From: Saussurea involucrata
Taxonomy: Eukaryota > Streptophyta > Magnoliopsida > Asterales > Asteraceae
Assembly (NCBI GenBank): GCA_033807775.1
Contig: CM066314.1
Location: forward strand, 149,967,429 to 150,031,428
DNA: 64,000 nt
Direction of reading: 5' to 3'
The notes beneath the pieces were generated by a model that had not been told where the DNA came from, did no database searches, and worked only from the letters and a program-made list of their open reading frames with translations. Both the position numbers and the translations under genes were made by a program. Positions 18,883 through 30,330 of this stretch are shown piece by piece (within the stretch, counting starts at the first letter, position 1; every line of letters begins with the position of its first letter).

Positions 18883-21200
18883 GCTCGCACTGATAGAACA
18901 GAAAGAGGCAGGAGCAGTTCTGTTTGTGGAAGACGACTATTGGTTGGGTCATTCTGATGATGAAAGCGAGTCTGATGGTGCTGATGCTTTCATGGGATGT
19001 CACTCTCCTGTCGATGAAGAAAAGGCAAGTCAGGTATGTGATTCTAACCAACAAGATTTCTTGAATCAAATGCAATCACTTGCTGAACAGGTAAATTCCG
19101 TTCAAGCCACCTCCGATGAACAACTGCTTGAGATTAGATCACTATCAGAAAAGCAAGATGTTCAAAAGAGAATAACTGAGAAATATAAGTCTGAAAATGC
19201 TATTTTAAAAGAAAAATGCAAAAATCTTTCAATAGCACCTAAGGACTTAAGGGACAAATTATCTGAACTTCAGTCACAGCTTGATCAGTGTATGAATGAG
19301 AAAGCAGAAATTGTTTATCAATGTTCTGCTCTTCAAATTCAGCACAAGGAATTTGTTGCCAAAATTCTTGATCTTGAAACCAAACTTCATAAAAGAGGTC
19401 AAATTGATCAGACCATCCATATGAATAAACCAAAGGAGTTCACTTATTTTAACAAAGACTGGGGAATCGGATACGATAACCCACACTACTTAAAAAAGGT
19501 ATCTCCAAACGACCTACTCTGTATGATTTTGGTTGTCTTGGAATAGCCAAAGAGTATCCGGAATATGCAATTAAATGGACTGGTCCACTTGAACCTGAAA
19601 AGGAAGAGAAAACTGAGGAATACAAGCGCACACGCACATCCAAAATGCAACTTCCATTTTGTTATGGACCTTTAAATTATTCCTATCAGAAAAATAAGAA
19701 GTACCTCTCGAATGACTACTTCGATTGCTATAAGGTTGTAACGCCCAAGGATTCCTCCAAGAAGGATGAGGTCCAAGCAACCGAAACCAAGACTGAGACG
19801 GATGAGTTCAAACTCTATGTTCCCCCTCTCATCTTGGAAGCAAAGATAGTCGAGTTGGAGGAGTCACTCGAGAAAGAAAGGTCATATTTTCAAAAGGAAA
19901 AACAAGCGCTAATCACAGAACTTGAGAATCGAAAATCTGTCAAAACCGAAGTTGTGTCTGATGAAGGACAGGAAATCCTTCGGTGTGAAATCACTAAGCT
20001 CACATCAAAACTGGCTGCCTTGGCAACAGATGCGATGCAAGAGTATACGAGAAATGGTCAGCTCCAAGAGCAGATTGACCAACTCCAATCTGAAAAGCAT
20101 ATTTCACCTGATTCTTCCTCCAACTCATCGGACACGTCTTCGTGTAAAGCTTTCATAAGCAAAACCTCTTCAACACAAGACGATAAAGATTCTCAAGACG
20201 AGAGTGTGTTCAGGAATTTGAACTCTGATTTTTTCCTAGCTTCCGCACCAAATTCCCCAAAGCACACTGACACTAAGTGTTCCTCGCCTTCCTCGACTGA
20301 TCCAAGTCCTGTAATTCCGGATATCGATTTTTCTGAATATATGAACTCCGAAGGCAATTCTGAAGAAGAGTTTGAGTCGTTCCCCTTCAACAAACCTCTT
20401 CCGAGTCATACAGATTTTCTGTCTCCAGTAGTCAATCAACCGGTCAATTTTCTAAAGGGTGGCTATTCAAAAACAAAGGCCCCAGCTGTGATTAAGATTT
20501 CTAAATCTCAACCCGTTTCTCAAAAACAATCACAGCCAAGGCAAAAGACCGAGCAATTGCCTACCAAAAATACTGCTTCCTCAAAAGTCACTGACCGTGT
20601 TGTCCCTGTTGTTTCAGATAAAAACGGTCGCGCTAAACAAGAACAACCAAAGTGGCTAGCTAAGGAACCTGTCGAGGATGCAGCATCAAAGTCTTTCAAT
20701 ACTGTTTTTTTCCTAGAATGAACAAAAACGATTGTGCTTGGAATCATAGGAATGATTTTGTTAAACGTGATGTTTCTTTTCCAATTAAACTTTATTCCAT
20801 TCAGCAATTGATTCAGTTGTCGCATGATTGTTTGTGTTGTTCTAGTTGTGGTTGGAATGAATTTGATGATATAAATAATAATGATTGGTTTGGGTCTTAT
20901 CATATATATAATCACACACCCAAAAACAAACCCCGTAAAACCAAAAAGAAAAACCATAAACAACGGGGTTCCCAATCAGAGGTTAAACCACAGCAGGAGA
21001 GAAAACCCATTCCAAAACAGGTTTCTCCTACTGAGGTTAAACCGGCACCCAAGAGGCAACCTGCTACAAAACCTGTTCCTCCAAAAGGTGTAAAATCTAC
21101 AGCTAAGAGGCAAGTTCCTCTGAAGGGTGTCAAACCTAACCCTCCAGGACCCATGCAAATATGGGTACCTAAATCCGCTAAACTTGTTTTTGCAGGACGG
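18870..21200 (+). pseudogene. E2 gag C-terminal extension (coiled-coil, low-complexity)
   Basis: Three successive plus-strand frames (to about 19500, then to 20700, then to 21200) cover a long region between the zinc knuckle and protease. Frame changes fall at runs (A-run near 19492, T-run near 20705). The sequence is acidic, then coiled-coil rich (SLAEQVNSVQ..., LQSQLDQCMNEKAE, ELEESLEKERS), then Ser/Pro-rich. It ends in a basic Pro/Lys region and the motif MQIWVPKSAK. A WVPK motif also ends the E3 gag. A long gag tail of this kind is typical of the Sirevirus lineage. The Cys-rich CLCCSSCGWNEF (about 20830-20870) is an odd local feature. Confidence 0.7.
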
Positions 21201-22695
21201 TCATGTGTGGTACTTAGACTCTGGATGCTCCAAGCACATGACTGGAAGGAGGGAGCTTCTCACGAACTACAAGGAAGAATATGGCGGAGACGTGAGATTT
21301 GGGAACAACGACAAGGCGCCGATCGTGGGCTACGGAGACATTGTCCAAGACAAGATCACTATCAAGAAGGTATCACACGTCGCGGGATTGGGACACAATC
21401 TGTTCAGCATCGGCCATTTCTACGACAAAGATCTCGAGGTTCGGTTCAAAGCCAAAAGGTGTAGAATACTCAATGACGACGAATTGGAGCTACTGGTTGG
21501 AAAGCGCAAGACCAACCTCTACACCATCGACCTCGCAGCCCTGAAGCCCGATAACCCTGTCTGCCTGATGTCAAAGGCAAATTCCGAACAAGCATGGATT
21601 TGGCATCGACGTCTTTCGCACCTCAACTTTAAAAGTATCAACAAATTGGTGTTGGGCGGACACGTGAAAGGCATGCCCGATCTTCAATTCGTGAAGGATC
21701 GACTCCGTGGGGCATGTGAGATGGGAAAGATGAAGCGAGCATCGCATCAGCCGAAGGCAGCTCCGAGCACGTCCCGGTCCCTCGAACTTATCCATATGGA
21801 TTTGTGTGGCCCGATGCGTGTTCAGAGCATCAACAAGCGCAAATACGTCCTGGTGATGGTGGATGACTTCTCGCGCTATATATGGGTCAAGTTCCTTCGC
21901 TCAAAAGACGAAACTCAGGAGCTGATCATTAACCACTTGAAGTCCATCCAGCTAAATCTTCAAAGTCCAGTTCAGACTATCAGGACCGACAACGGGATGG
22001 AATTCAAATATCAAACGGTGTGCGACTACTTGACTTCTGTCGGTATCTCGCAAACCTTCTCGGCGGCACGCACTCCTCAGCAAAACGGAGTGGTGGAAAG
22101 GCGCAACCGCACCCTGGTCGAAGCAGCTCGTACTATGCTTTCCCAATCCAAACTTCCGATATTTCTCTGGGCCGAAGAGGTGTCTACTGCCTGTTATATG
22201 CAAAACCGCTCCATCATTAACAAGCGGTTCAACAAGACGCCATACGAGATCATCAACAAACGCATTCCGAACATCAAGTACTTCCATGCATTCGGATGCA
22301 CGTGCTACGTCTTGAACGACAAGGACGATCTCGGCAAATTCAGTCCAAAGGCGGACGAAGGAGTTTTCATCGGATACTCCATTCAGGCTAAGGCTTATCG
22401 CGTTTACAACAAACGGATTAAAACCGTTATCGAAAGTGTAAACGTGACATTCAATGAAGCCGTGGATTTGGCTTCTGAACACCTCAGTTCAGAACCCGGT
22501 TTAACTAGCGTGCTAGCTTCCGAACTTCCACGTTCGAGATCTGCACAAGTGACAGTAAATCCGAATCATGCATCTTCATCGAATGCTGATACTTCAGATT
22601 TAGATTTATTGTTTAAATATATTTATGATGACATATTTAATGCTTCTACCCCTAATGTCTCAGCACAACCTCGACTTGAAGCTGCTCGTATGTAG
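21196..22695 (+). pseudogene. E2 protease and integrase (Copia pol N-terminal part)
   Basis: The protease signature WYLDSGCSKHMTG lies at 21208-21246, preceded by an acceptor-like TTGTTTTTGCAG. A GAG-pre-integrase region follows, then integrase: WHRRLSHLN for the zinc domain, then LIHMDLCGPM, TIRTDNGMEFK and TPQQNGVVERRNRT carrying the D, D and E of the catalytic core. The zinc-binding Cys pair is incomplete: the conserved first Cys is Arg (RLRGACEMGKM, near 21715). The open frame reaches TAG at 22693; a frame change at a C-run near 22797 and a TAA near 22832 follow before RT. Confidence 0.88.
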
Positions 22696-22955
22696 GATTC
22701 GGCGAATCTATCCGGTCCGCCGTCTTCTACCAGCACGCCTTCCATCACTGTGGAGACAACTCAACCGTCATCATCAACCTCGACTGACACTACTGCCCCC
22801 CGGAGGAACCAGCAACAAACCCAGAGATCGCTCCGTAAGATTCATCATCTGCAACAATCAACGATCAACTTCTGAACTCCTCGGAACCAGAAGTTACTCA
22901 ACCGTCGACGAATCCTCCCCCGTCTCCTCCGAGAAACCAACCGGATACACTTGAA

Positions 22956-24680
22956 GTGGTACAAGACCTTCCATCTGGCAACTATGTGGATCCGGATGCC
23001 TCCTATTCAACTCAACAGTCGCTTCCACACACCACTAGATGGACGAAAGCTCATCCTCTACATCAAATCATCGGTGATCCCTCCACTCCTGTTCAAACGC
23101 GAGGCGCATCAGCCAATTCCTGCCTCTTCTCCGGCTTCTTGAGCAAGATCGAGCCGACAACCGTACACGAAGCGCTCGAAGATCCGGACTGGATCATTGC
23201 CATGCAAGAGGAACTCAACCAATTTGAGGCCCTCAAGGTATGGCGACTTGTCCCACGTCCAACCCACAAGACGGTGATCGGCACCAAGTGGATCTTCAAG
23301 AACAAGAAGGATGAGGACGACATCGTAGTACGCAACAAGGCACGTCTCGTGGCTAAGGGATACCGACAGCAAGAGGGGATCGACTATGATGAGACCTACG
23401 CTCTGGTGGCAAGGATATAAGCTATACGTATGTTCCTTGCATACGCCGCACACAAGAACTTCACGGTCTTCCAAATGGATGTGAAGACCGCATTCCTCTA
23501 TGGCGATATCAAGGAAGAAGTGTACGTCTCGCAACCAGAAGGATTCGTGGACGATTCGAAGCCTGATCATGTCTACGTTCTAGACAAGGCGCTTTATGGT
23601 CTAAAGCAAGCTCCACGAGCCTGGTACAACACTCTGTCCGAGTTCTTGTTAAAATAAGAATTCACACGAGGTAAGATCGATTCCACTCTATTTATCAAGA
23701 ACGAAAAGGGTCACATTGTTTTAGTACAAGTGTATGTCGATGACATCATCTTCGGTTCTACTAATCCTCAATATGCGAAGAACTTTGCCAAACTTATGGG
23801 ATAATTTTTTAAAATGAGTATGCTTTGTGAGATGAATTTCTTCCTTGGTCTTCAAGATAAACAACTGTCGACCGGGATATTCATAAACCAGGCTAAGTAC
23901 ATCCGGGATATTCTTAGGAAATTCCAGATGGAACAGTCCTCACCAATGAAAACTCCCATGGCACCCGGTACAAAGCTTCACGCCGATCCTAACGGAAAGG
24001 ATGTGAACACTAAACTGTATCGGGGAATGATCGGTTCTTTGATGTATCTAACCGCCAGTAGATCGGATATCATGTTTTCAACTTTTCTATGCGCCCGATT
24101 TCAATCAAAACCAAAAGAGTCTCACCTCATAGCCGTCAAACGAATTTTTTGTTATTTACGTGGTACTGCTGATCTTGGCTTGTGGTACCCGAAAGAGACA
24201 GGTTTTGAGCTATCCGCTTATTCTGATGCGGACCATGCAGGCAGCATGATGGACCGGAAGAGCACATCGGGGCATGTGCAGTTCTTGGGAGATAGCCTGG
24301 TGAGTTGGGCATCAAAGAAGCAACAGTACGTCTCTACATCGACTGCCGAGGCGGAGTACGTGGCCGCCGCGAGCTGCTGTTCTCAAGTGATCTGGATGCG
24401 CACCCAACTCAAGGACTACAGCTTCACATATGTAAAGCTGCCCATTTACTGCGACTCGAATAGCGCAATTGCCATTTCAAGCAATCCGGTCCAGCACACT
24501 AAGACTAAGCACATCGACGTTCGGTACCATTTCATTAAGGATCACGTAGAAAGAGGTACGGTCGAACTCTACTTTGTAAATACTGAGCATCAGTTAGCAG
24601 ACCTGTTTACAAAACCCTTGGACGAAAAACGTTTTAATACTCTGGTGTCCAAGTTGGGTATGCTAAATCTGAAGACTTGA
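22956..24680 (+). pseudogene. E2 reverse transcriptase and RNase H (Copia)
   Basis: One frame with three internal TAA codons (near 23418, 23655 and 23802). RT motifs: WIIAMQEELNQFEALKVW, VIGTKWIFKNKKDE, ARLVAKGYRQQEGIDYDETY, FQMDVKTAFLYGDIKEEVYV, ALYGLKQAPRAWY and the catalytic VQVYVDDIIFGST (near 23726-23764). RNase H motifs: SDADHAGSMMDRKSTSG, TSTAEAEYVAAASC, CDSNSAIAIS and TKHIDVRYHFIKDHV. The frame closes at 24680 (LGMLNLKT). All catalytic blocks are present, so the defects are nonsense codons rather than domain loss. Confidence 0.9.
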
Positions 24681-24929
24681 TCTGATTGTGTGCCCGTTAC
24701 AAGTTCCATACATCTACTAGTAATTGTCTACTCATCATCCGTTGTTCACACTCCCGATGATTGAGCATACAATTTCTCGCACTTGTATTCTACTTGTCTC
24801 AGTTACACAGTTAGGTCGAGTCTCTGTATATATTAGGTAGATTTCGTTTGTTTCCTTTCTTTCCACGTGTGTTCCTTTCTTTCATACTGTCGTCTATTTT
24901 ATTTGCTTATATCTGTGCTTTCACGAGTG

Positions 24930-25260
24930 TTCATGTGTTCAGGGGGAACACGACCCGGTATCAGGTAAGTTGATCCTACTGTTGAGGGGGAGCGTCACAC
25001 ACAATTTTTTTTAACTGATGAAAAGTTTTTTTTGTATGTGTGGATACTCCCGTGTGTATTTCACACTACGCGCACATTCTGAGGGGGAGCATCTAACTGG
25101 ATGTTCATCATTTGAGGGGGAGCGACACAACATTTTTTCTTTAAATGTGTAAAAGTTTTTTTTGGTGTCGGTCTCTCCATTGCACAAATTGCACACTATG
25201 CGGGGGAGCAAAACCTTCCCCATGCTCAGTTTGAGGGGGAGCGAGAGAAGGTTCGTTCAA
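24930..25260 (+). repeat. Six polypurine-tract-like GAGGGGGAGC repeats
   Basis: TGAGGGGGAGC-type tracts occur at about 24941, 24984, 25081, 25114, 25201 and 25233. They closely resemble the functional polypurine tract next to the 3' LTR (AAAGGGGGAGAT at 30037-30048). Multiplied polypurine tracts have been described in Sireviruses. A perfect splice-donor string, CAGGTAAGT, sits just upstream at 24962-24970. Confidence 0.8.
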
Positions 25261-25319
25261 AATCCGAACAGTCCTAGTTTTTCTTGAAAATGTGAAAGAA
25301 CAGGGTAATTTTTGTCAGC

Positions 25320-26187
25320 AATCACAAAGTGTCCGGACAAGTCTCCGGACACACATCTATCCGGATAGGTTTCCGGACCGGATGGGTATCCGGATGACCC
25401 ATCCGGAAACCTTGTCCCTCGTATAAGGGATCCGGAGACCTACATTTTCTTATCCGGAAAAACATCAAAACCACACAAAAAACCCTAAACCTCTCTCTCT
25501 CGTTCGGAAACTCACGCATAGTCCTCATTGTGACCTGATTCTTGATACACACTAGGTAATCTTCTCACAAATCTCTCTAGATATCATCTTTACTTGTTTC
25601 ACGAACTCAAATGCACGTCTCGACCACCGATTTGGTCGATCGACTGTATCCGAACACCCATTTTGGGTCTCTACGACCTCGGGTGCATTCGGTGTAATAC
25701 AGGTCGCCTTAGTTGTGTTTGTGTGTTCATATGCGTCCATCGCCTCTTATTAACTGCTTTAACACCTGTTTGGGACTGAGACTTGTTTATTTGATCGTGT
25801 TGAATGTTGTCCGGACACATTCTACGTGTCCGGAAACTCTCAAATTTATGACGTTTTGTCCGGAAACACTCAACATCCGGAAGCCTAGTTGTCCGGAAAC
25901 CTCAGGGTTTCCAGTAAGTTCAACTACCGGATAGTTGAGGTGTCCGGAACCCTATTTGTCCGGAAACATACGCCATCCGGAAACCTTTTGTCCGGATACC
26001 ATGGTTTGTCCGAAAAGTTTTGTTTCCTATTGATTTGTCCGGACACCCCTGTGTTTGTCAGTCCAGTGCCTGTTTTCTCACTACCTGTCCTCAATCTGTA
26101 TCAGATTGACCCACTTCCTGCAAAGGTACGCGCCGACACTTGTTTATCCGCCCTAATTACTAACTATGGTTCTTTTTCAGATTTTCC
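25320..26187 (+). promoter_or_regulatory. Pre-env spacer of E2: TCCGGA words plus promoter- and 5'UTR-like sequence
   Basis: TCCGGA-type words recur throughout. Near 25422 is a TATA-like GTATAAGGG; at 25480-25491 AAACCCTAAACC matches the plant telo-box; a CTCTCTCTCTC pyrimidine patch follows at 25491-25501. Possible 5' splice sites lie at 25556 (ACTAG|GTAATC), 25914 (GTAAGT) and 26126. A textbook branch site TACTAAC (26158-26164) and acceptor TTCTTTTTCAG (ending 26180) lie just before the env-like ATG at 26188, which has a favourable context (CCATGGCG). The arrangement looks like a host gene's promoter plus a spliced 5' UTR. No expression evidence is available here. Confidence 0.5.
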
Positions 26188-29100
26188 ATGGCGGATCAAG
26201 AACAACAACATCATCCGGAAGAACAAATTCCTCCTCAAGAGGAATTTATCGACGAAGCAGCCGATAATGCTTTGGTCGCCCCTGACCATGGCATTGAGAT
26301 AGTCGCCAACAATCATCAGTTGGACGCCGCCGAGTTCAGACCACAAGAGCAGCACCGTGTGGTCGTGGACATCTTGCAAGGTCACCCTCTTCGTGAGGCC
26401 CTCACTGCCACAGCCGACGTCCCGGTACTCTACGTATATCAAGTGTGGCTATCTGCAAAAGTCATTACGGCTGCCAACACTCAAACCATCACGGCACGGA
26501 TCGACAACCATCCATTCTCACTCACACCTGACGCGTTCCGCTGCCTACTATCCCTACCAGAAGCCAACACTGGCGGACACCAAGGCTACGACCGCGTGGT
26601 CAACGACACGACTCTATGTGCTCAAGTACGCGCACTCGAATACAACCACGACCTCAACCGTCCTTCAGCGTTCAATCGGAAGTATCTGGCGCCCATCCGG
26701 TACACGCTGTTCACCATACTGAACAGGTGTCTCTCATCCAGATGGAGGGGCATCGACCAATGTACAGCCGATTTCTTGTGCCTGTTCCATGCCGTATGCT
26801 ACAACAGATACGTCGACTTCGCGATGATCATATGGCGCGAGATGGTTCAAGCAATTCGACAAATCGGCGGTACAAAGCAAAAGAAGTTCCTTCCTTATCC
26901 CCGTTTCTTCTCACTGGCTGTGCGCCAACACATGGACGTGAATCCAGGGATACCGCGACGCATTAACCATCCGGTATGTCCTCCTTTTCATTTACAATAC
27001 ATGGTGATTCGGAACCCGTCCAACGCCATAGCCATGCCTATACCTGAAGCCGTACTGGCTCATGCAGACCCAAATGCACCGGGTGTGGTAGAATATAGGC
27101 GAGAGTTAGGGAATCCCATGGTCCAGCCAGAGCCGGAGGGACCTCCCCAGGGACTTAGACCCGAGCGACGTGAGCGTCCTAGGACAAGAGGAGGAAGGAC
27201 CCGGGATGCAGGGGCTCCCGGGCGGGGTGTGATGAGATTTCATGGGAGGGGAATCGGAGCGGGCGGTGCAGTGGATACGCATACCAGTACATCCCAAGCC
27301 GGAACAAGCCAACAACCCCCAATTCCTATCACCCGACCGACGGGCGAAGCTACATCGTCACGACCAATGCTTCACCATGATTCCAAGCCTTACATATCTG
27401 ATCCTCCTTCACCAACCCGACATGTTGAAGACGTGGAATCCGATTCCACCGAGTCCGATACGACCCGTGCCATACGTTTATCCTTAATACCTCCTCGTAT
27501 CAGACCAAACCCAGATCTAACCGAAGGCATCCAATCTGCCTCACCTACAACCCCTCTCACCCAACCTGATATGGGAGATACAAGGAGAACCGAGGGTGTT
27601 TTAGGTGATGAATTAGAATATGTGAGAAGGAGGGAACTACGGTCGAAAGCGAACCAAAAAAGATTAATCCGTAAAGATAAAGAGGCTTCTGAGCGAATCC
27701 AGCCAAGTGTCATCCGGGTAGCCACATTTGCTATCCCGTCTCATCCGTTGGGACGGGGTATTGAAGAAGCCGCCGTGGACCCAGCGGTGCAATTGCACAA
27801 CCTCCTTAGCCTCTCATCCGTCTCTCAAAAGACGGGTGTTTCAACTTCTCACGGGGATCAAGCACAACTTCTACCGGTCTCTCAATCGGAGAGTACTGGT
27901 ATTGAAACAAGAGACCAGCAGCCCTCGGTCTCGACTTCTTTCAGTGCACCATTGAGTCTAGAGCCACTTGAAATATTACATTCTTCGGCTAGGACACAAG
28001 ATGAGATCCCACAAATCGATGCTCTTCGTGTCTCGATCGGAACTTCCATAGTGTCTCCGCCTTTAAGCGGAACGCAAGGATCGGAAGGAAATCCTACCAC
28101 GGCTACCCCTATGCCAACCGTGAACGTAGGTGGCTCTACCTCTAAGGTAGATGCCTCAACGGGTGCTCTAAGTGACCCCGGAGTTAAATTACCCGACTTA
28201 GTGTCAAAGGGATATCTGGACGGCGCCCTAAAGGCCGTCCGCGAGGCCATGGAGCAGCGTTTCACCACTGAGCTCGACAAACTGAAGACTTTGATCAAAG
28301 GAAAAGAGAAGATGGTCGAACCTGAAACTGCACCGACACCACCACCGGCTCCCGTTCAGCCAAATCTTTCGGTGGACACCCTGAAAACCATGCTTCTAGC
28401 TCAGCTGCTCCAGCAATCCGAAACCGACGCCTCTATCGAAGCAGACCTGATCTCCGTTCTCAAATCACAGGTCAGTGCTCCTTCGTCATCTGTTACATCA
28501 CGATTGGACCAGCTTGACTCGACTCTTAAGGACTTTCAACGAGCGATCACAACGCTGTCCGACAGAGTCGCCTCACTCGAAGATACTTTCAAGAGTCAAG
28601 CTGGTGGACTCAAAAGAAGGCACGATGACCAGGATGATCCTGATCACCGTGAGGGGGAGAACAAGATACTACGTTTATCTGAGTCCGTCCCAATCATACC
28701 TGAAGCTACTGTGGTTCAATCGGAACCTTCAACTGCGGCAACTACAACAGAAGAACAACCCGAAGCCGAGTTGCCTTTAGTCGAGATGGTACAGGATATG
28801 GACATCTCCGATGATGAAGACCCGATGGCTGAAAAGCCTGAGGGAACAACACAGGAATTGGTCAACTTTGATACATCAGATGGATCTACACTCAATCTTA
28901 TTGATCCAAACACACAGACCAACCCGGAGACCGAAGATGCATGGTATGAAAAAGCCGCTAGTGCCGTAAATCTCCAGGTAAATCTAGTCTTTCCAACTGA
29001 TGAAGATGATAATGTTGACTACGACCAATTTCTGCTGCAAAATCTTTATGGTACTCCCGTTCACTCAGCTCAAGCCGCCGAAACTTCTGCAATACCCGAA

Positions 29101-30054
29101 TCTACAACTGCTGATATACCGACATCTCCTCAACAACAACCGACAGCTTCTGATCTTCCTCCTCCTCAACAGCAACAAATCTGTTGGGAGAAGATCACGA
29201 TATTTATTCCTCACCTGGAGGAATCTATGAAAAGGTTGTTCGTCCATAGGTTACGCCCTATCGAGCCGACTTTTTGCATTGGTATTTATAGATCCAACCC
29301 TGAATACCAAAGCCAGTACATAAACGCAATGAAGCGGTGTTTGCCAGTTAGCCAAGTCCGAACCAAGCATAAGATCACCGAAGTGCTGAATATCCAAACA
29401 GGCAGAATTCTGAAAGTTATGTTTCCCATCTTCACCGTTCGACGAGAAGATGGAAATGAATGGTGATTCTCTGAAGCTGACTTCCAGCACCTCCGACCGT
29501 TCGACTTCTATGCTATCCTGAAAGACCTCCGTACCAGAACTATCCGACCGCTTCAAGTTACAAAAGCGCTCAAAGCTGTTCGTCGATTCCTAGTCCGTAC
29601 CATCATGATGTTTTATCTCACGGACTTCCAAATGGCAATCGAGAACAGAGCTAAGAAGGTAAACCTGATAAAGCCGAATCTGAAAGCGCCCGAACTGAAG
29701 ATGTATCCCGAGAACGCACTGCTTCTGGAACCAGAATTTGGGATTGTCTACATCAACGATCAGAATGAAAAGAGATTCCTTCGCTTCAGTCAGGTAGACA
29801 GATTCTGCGACGGCACGCTCTTCAAAGTTCAATACGCTCTCCAAAAAATCATATCGTTCGAATCTGAAAATCAAAGGCTTTCGTATGTTCCCAATCCGAA
29901 TGAAACTACTGCTCGGAAAGCCTTAGAAGTGGTTGAAGAACGCATCGACTATCGCCGTGCCATCCGAATGTTCGAGGTACACTTTGCGCTCCGTAAAAGA
30001 TATGTCGCGAAGTGGCGCCAACTCGAACTTCAAGTCAAAGGGGGAGATTGTTAG
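26188..30054 (+). pseudogene. E2 env-like ORF, 1,288 codons with one internal stop
   Basis: The ATG at 26188 opens a frame of 1,092 codons to a TGA at 29464-29466; the same frame then stays open to TAG at 30052-30054. The N-terminal third (residues about 50-290) looks globular and helical (LREALTATADVPVLYVYQVW, DAFRCLLSLPEA, CTADFLCLFHAVCYNRYVDF). A basic Pro/Arg linker follows (about 310-350), then long Ser/Thr-rich sequence, a coiled-coil-like stretch (about 775-805), an acidic region, and a C-terminal domain with EPEFGIVYINDQNEKRFLRF. Sirevirus elements carry an ORF in this place called env-like. I see no signal peptide and no clear membrane anchor, so envelope function is not supported here. 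The last codons (KGGDC) read through the polypurine tract and the stop lies inside the LTR. Confidence 0.75.
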
Positions 30055-30330
30055 GGCAATTATTGTGTTGAATAGAAGTTCAAGGGGCTATTTGTAATTC
30101 CTTATTTTGAGCCTAGTTAGTGAACTGGTCGTGGGCTTGTTAACCACGGGCCCGCCATATATAATGTTTTGTTTTTGCCATTGTTCAGGTTAGTTGTTCA
30201 TTATTGCTTTCCTAAACATATTGTAATCTCCTTGCATTATTGAAAGCTAATTGGATGACCAGTTGAAATCATAACTGTTGTTCATATCTATTGATTTCAT
30301 ATTGTTCGTTGCGCGGATCTGGAACTCACA
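30049..30330 (+). repeat. 3' LTR of E2
   Basis: TGTTAGGGCAATTATTGTG to GGATCTGGAACTCACA, 282 bp, preceded by AAAGGGGGAGAT (30037-30048), the polypurine tract. It differs from 16404-16683 by about ten substitutions and two single-base indels. Confidence 0.92.

Larger units (their letters stand above)
16404..30330 (+). mobile_element. E2: complete Sirevirus-like Copia element with very short LTRs
   Basis: Order: LTR (16404-16683), tRNA-Met primer site (16686-16697), 1-kb leader, gag, long gag C-terminal extension, protease-integrase-RT-RNase H, 1.5-kb spacer with GAGGGGGAG tracts, env-like ORF, polypurine tract, LTR (30049-30330). Copia-type pol order plus a large ORF after RNase H points to the Sirevirus (SIRE/Maximus) lineage. 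The 13.9-kb length fits, but LTRs of 280-282 bp are far shorter than those of E1 (914) and E3 (947). LTR copies differ at about 10 substitutions and 2 indels. No 5-bp target duplication is visible. gag and pol are multiply broken; the env-like ORF has one stop. Confidence 0.88.

Noticed and set aside
17722..24680. Integrated pararetrovirus (caulimovirus-like) sequence
   Set aside because: LTRs, tRNA-Met site and Copia-order integrase before RT are present; no movement or coat protein features.
24930..25260. CRISPR-like array of regularly spaced repeats
   Set aside because: Spacing is irregular, units are 10-12 bp and G-rich, and the genome is a plant's; polypurine-tract repeats explain them.
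26188..30054. Host protein-coding gene of about 1,290 codons
   Set aside because: It lies between pol and the polypurine tract of an LTR element, ends inside the LTR, and shares C-terminal pattern with the env-like remnant of E1.
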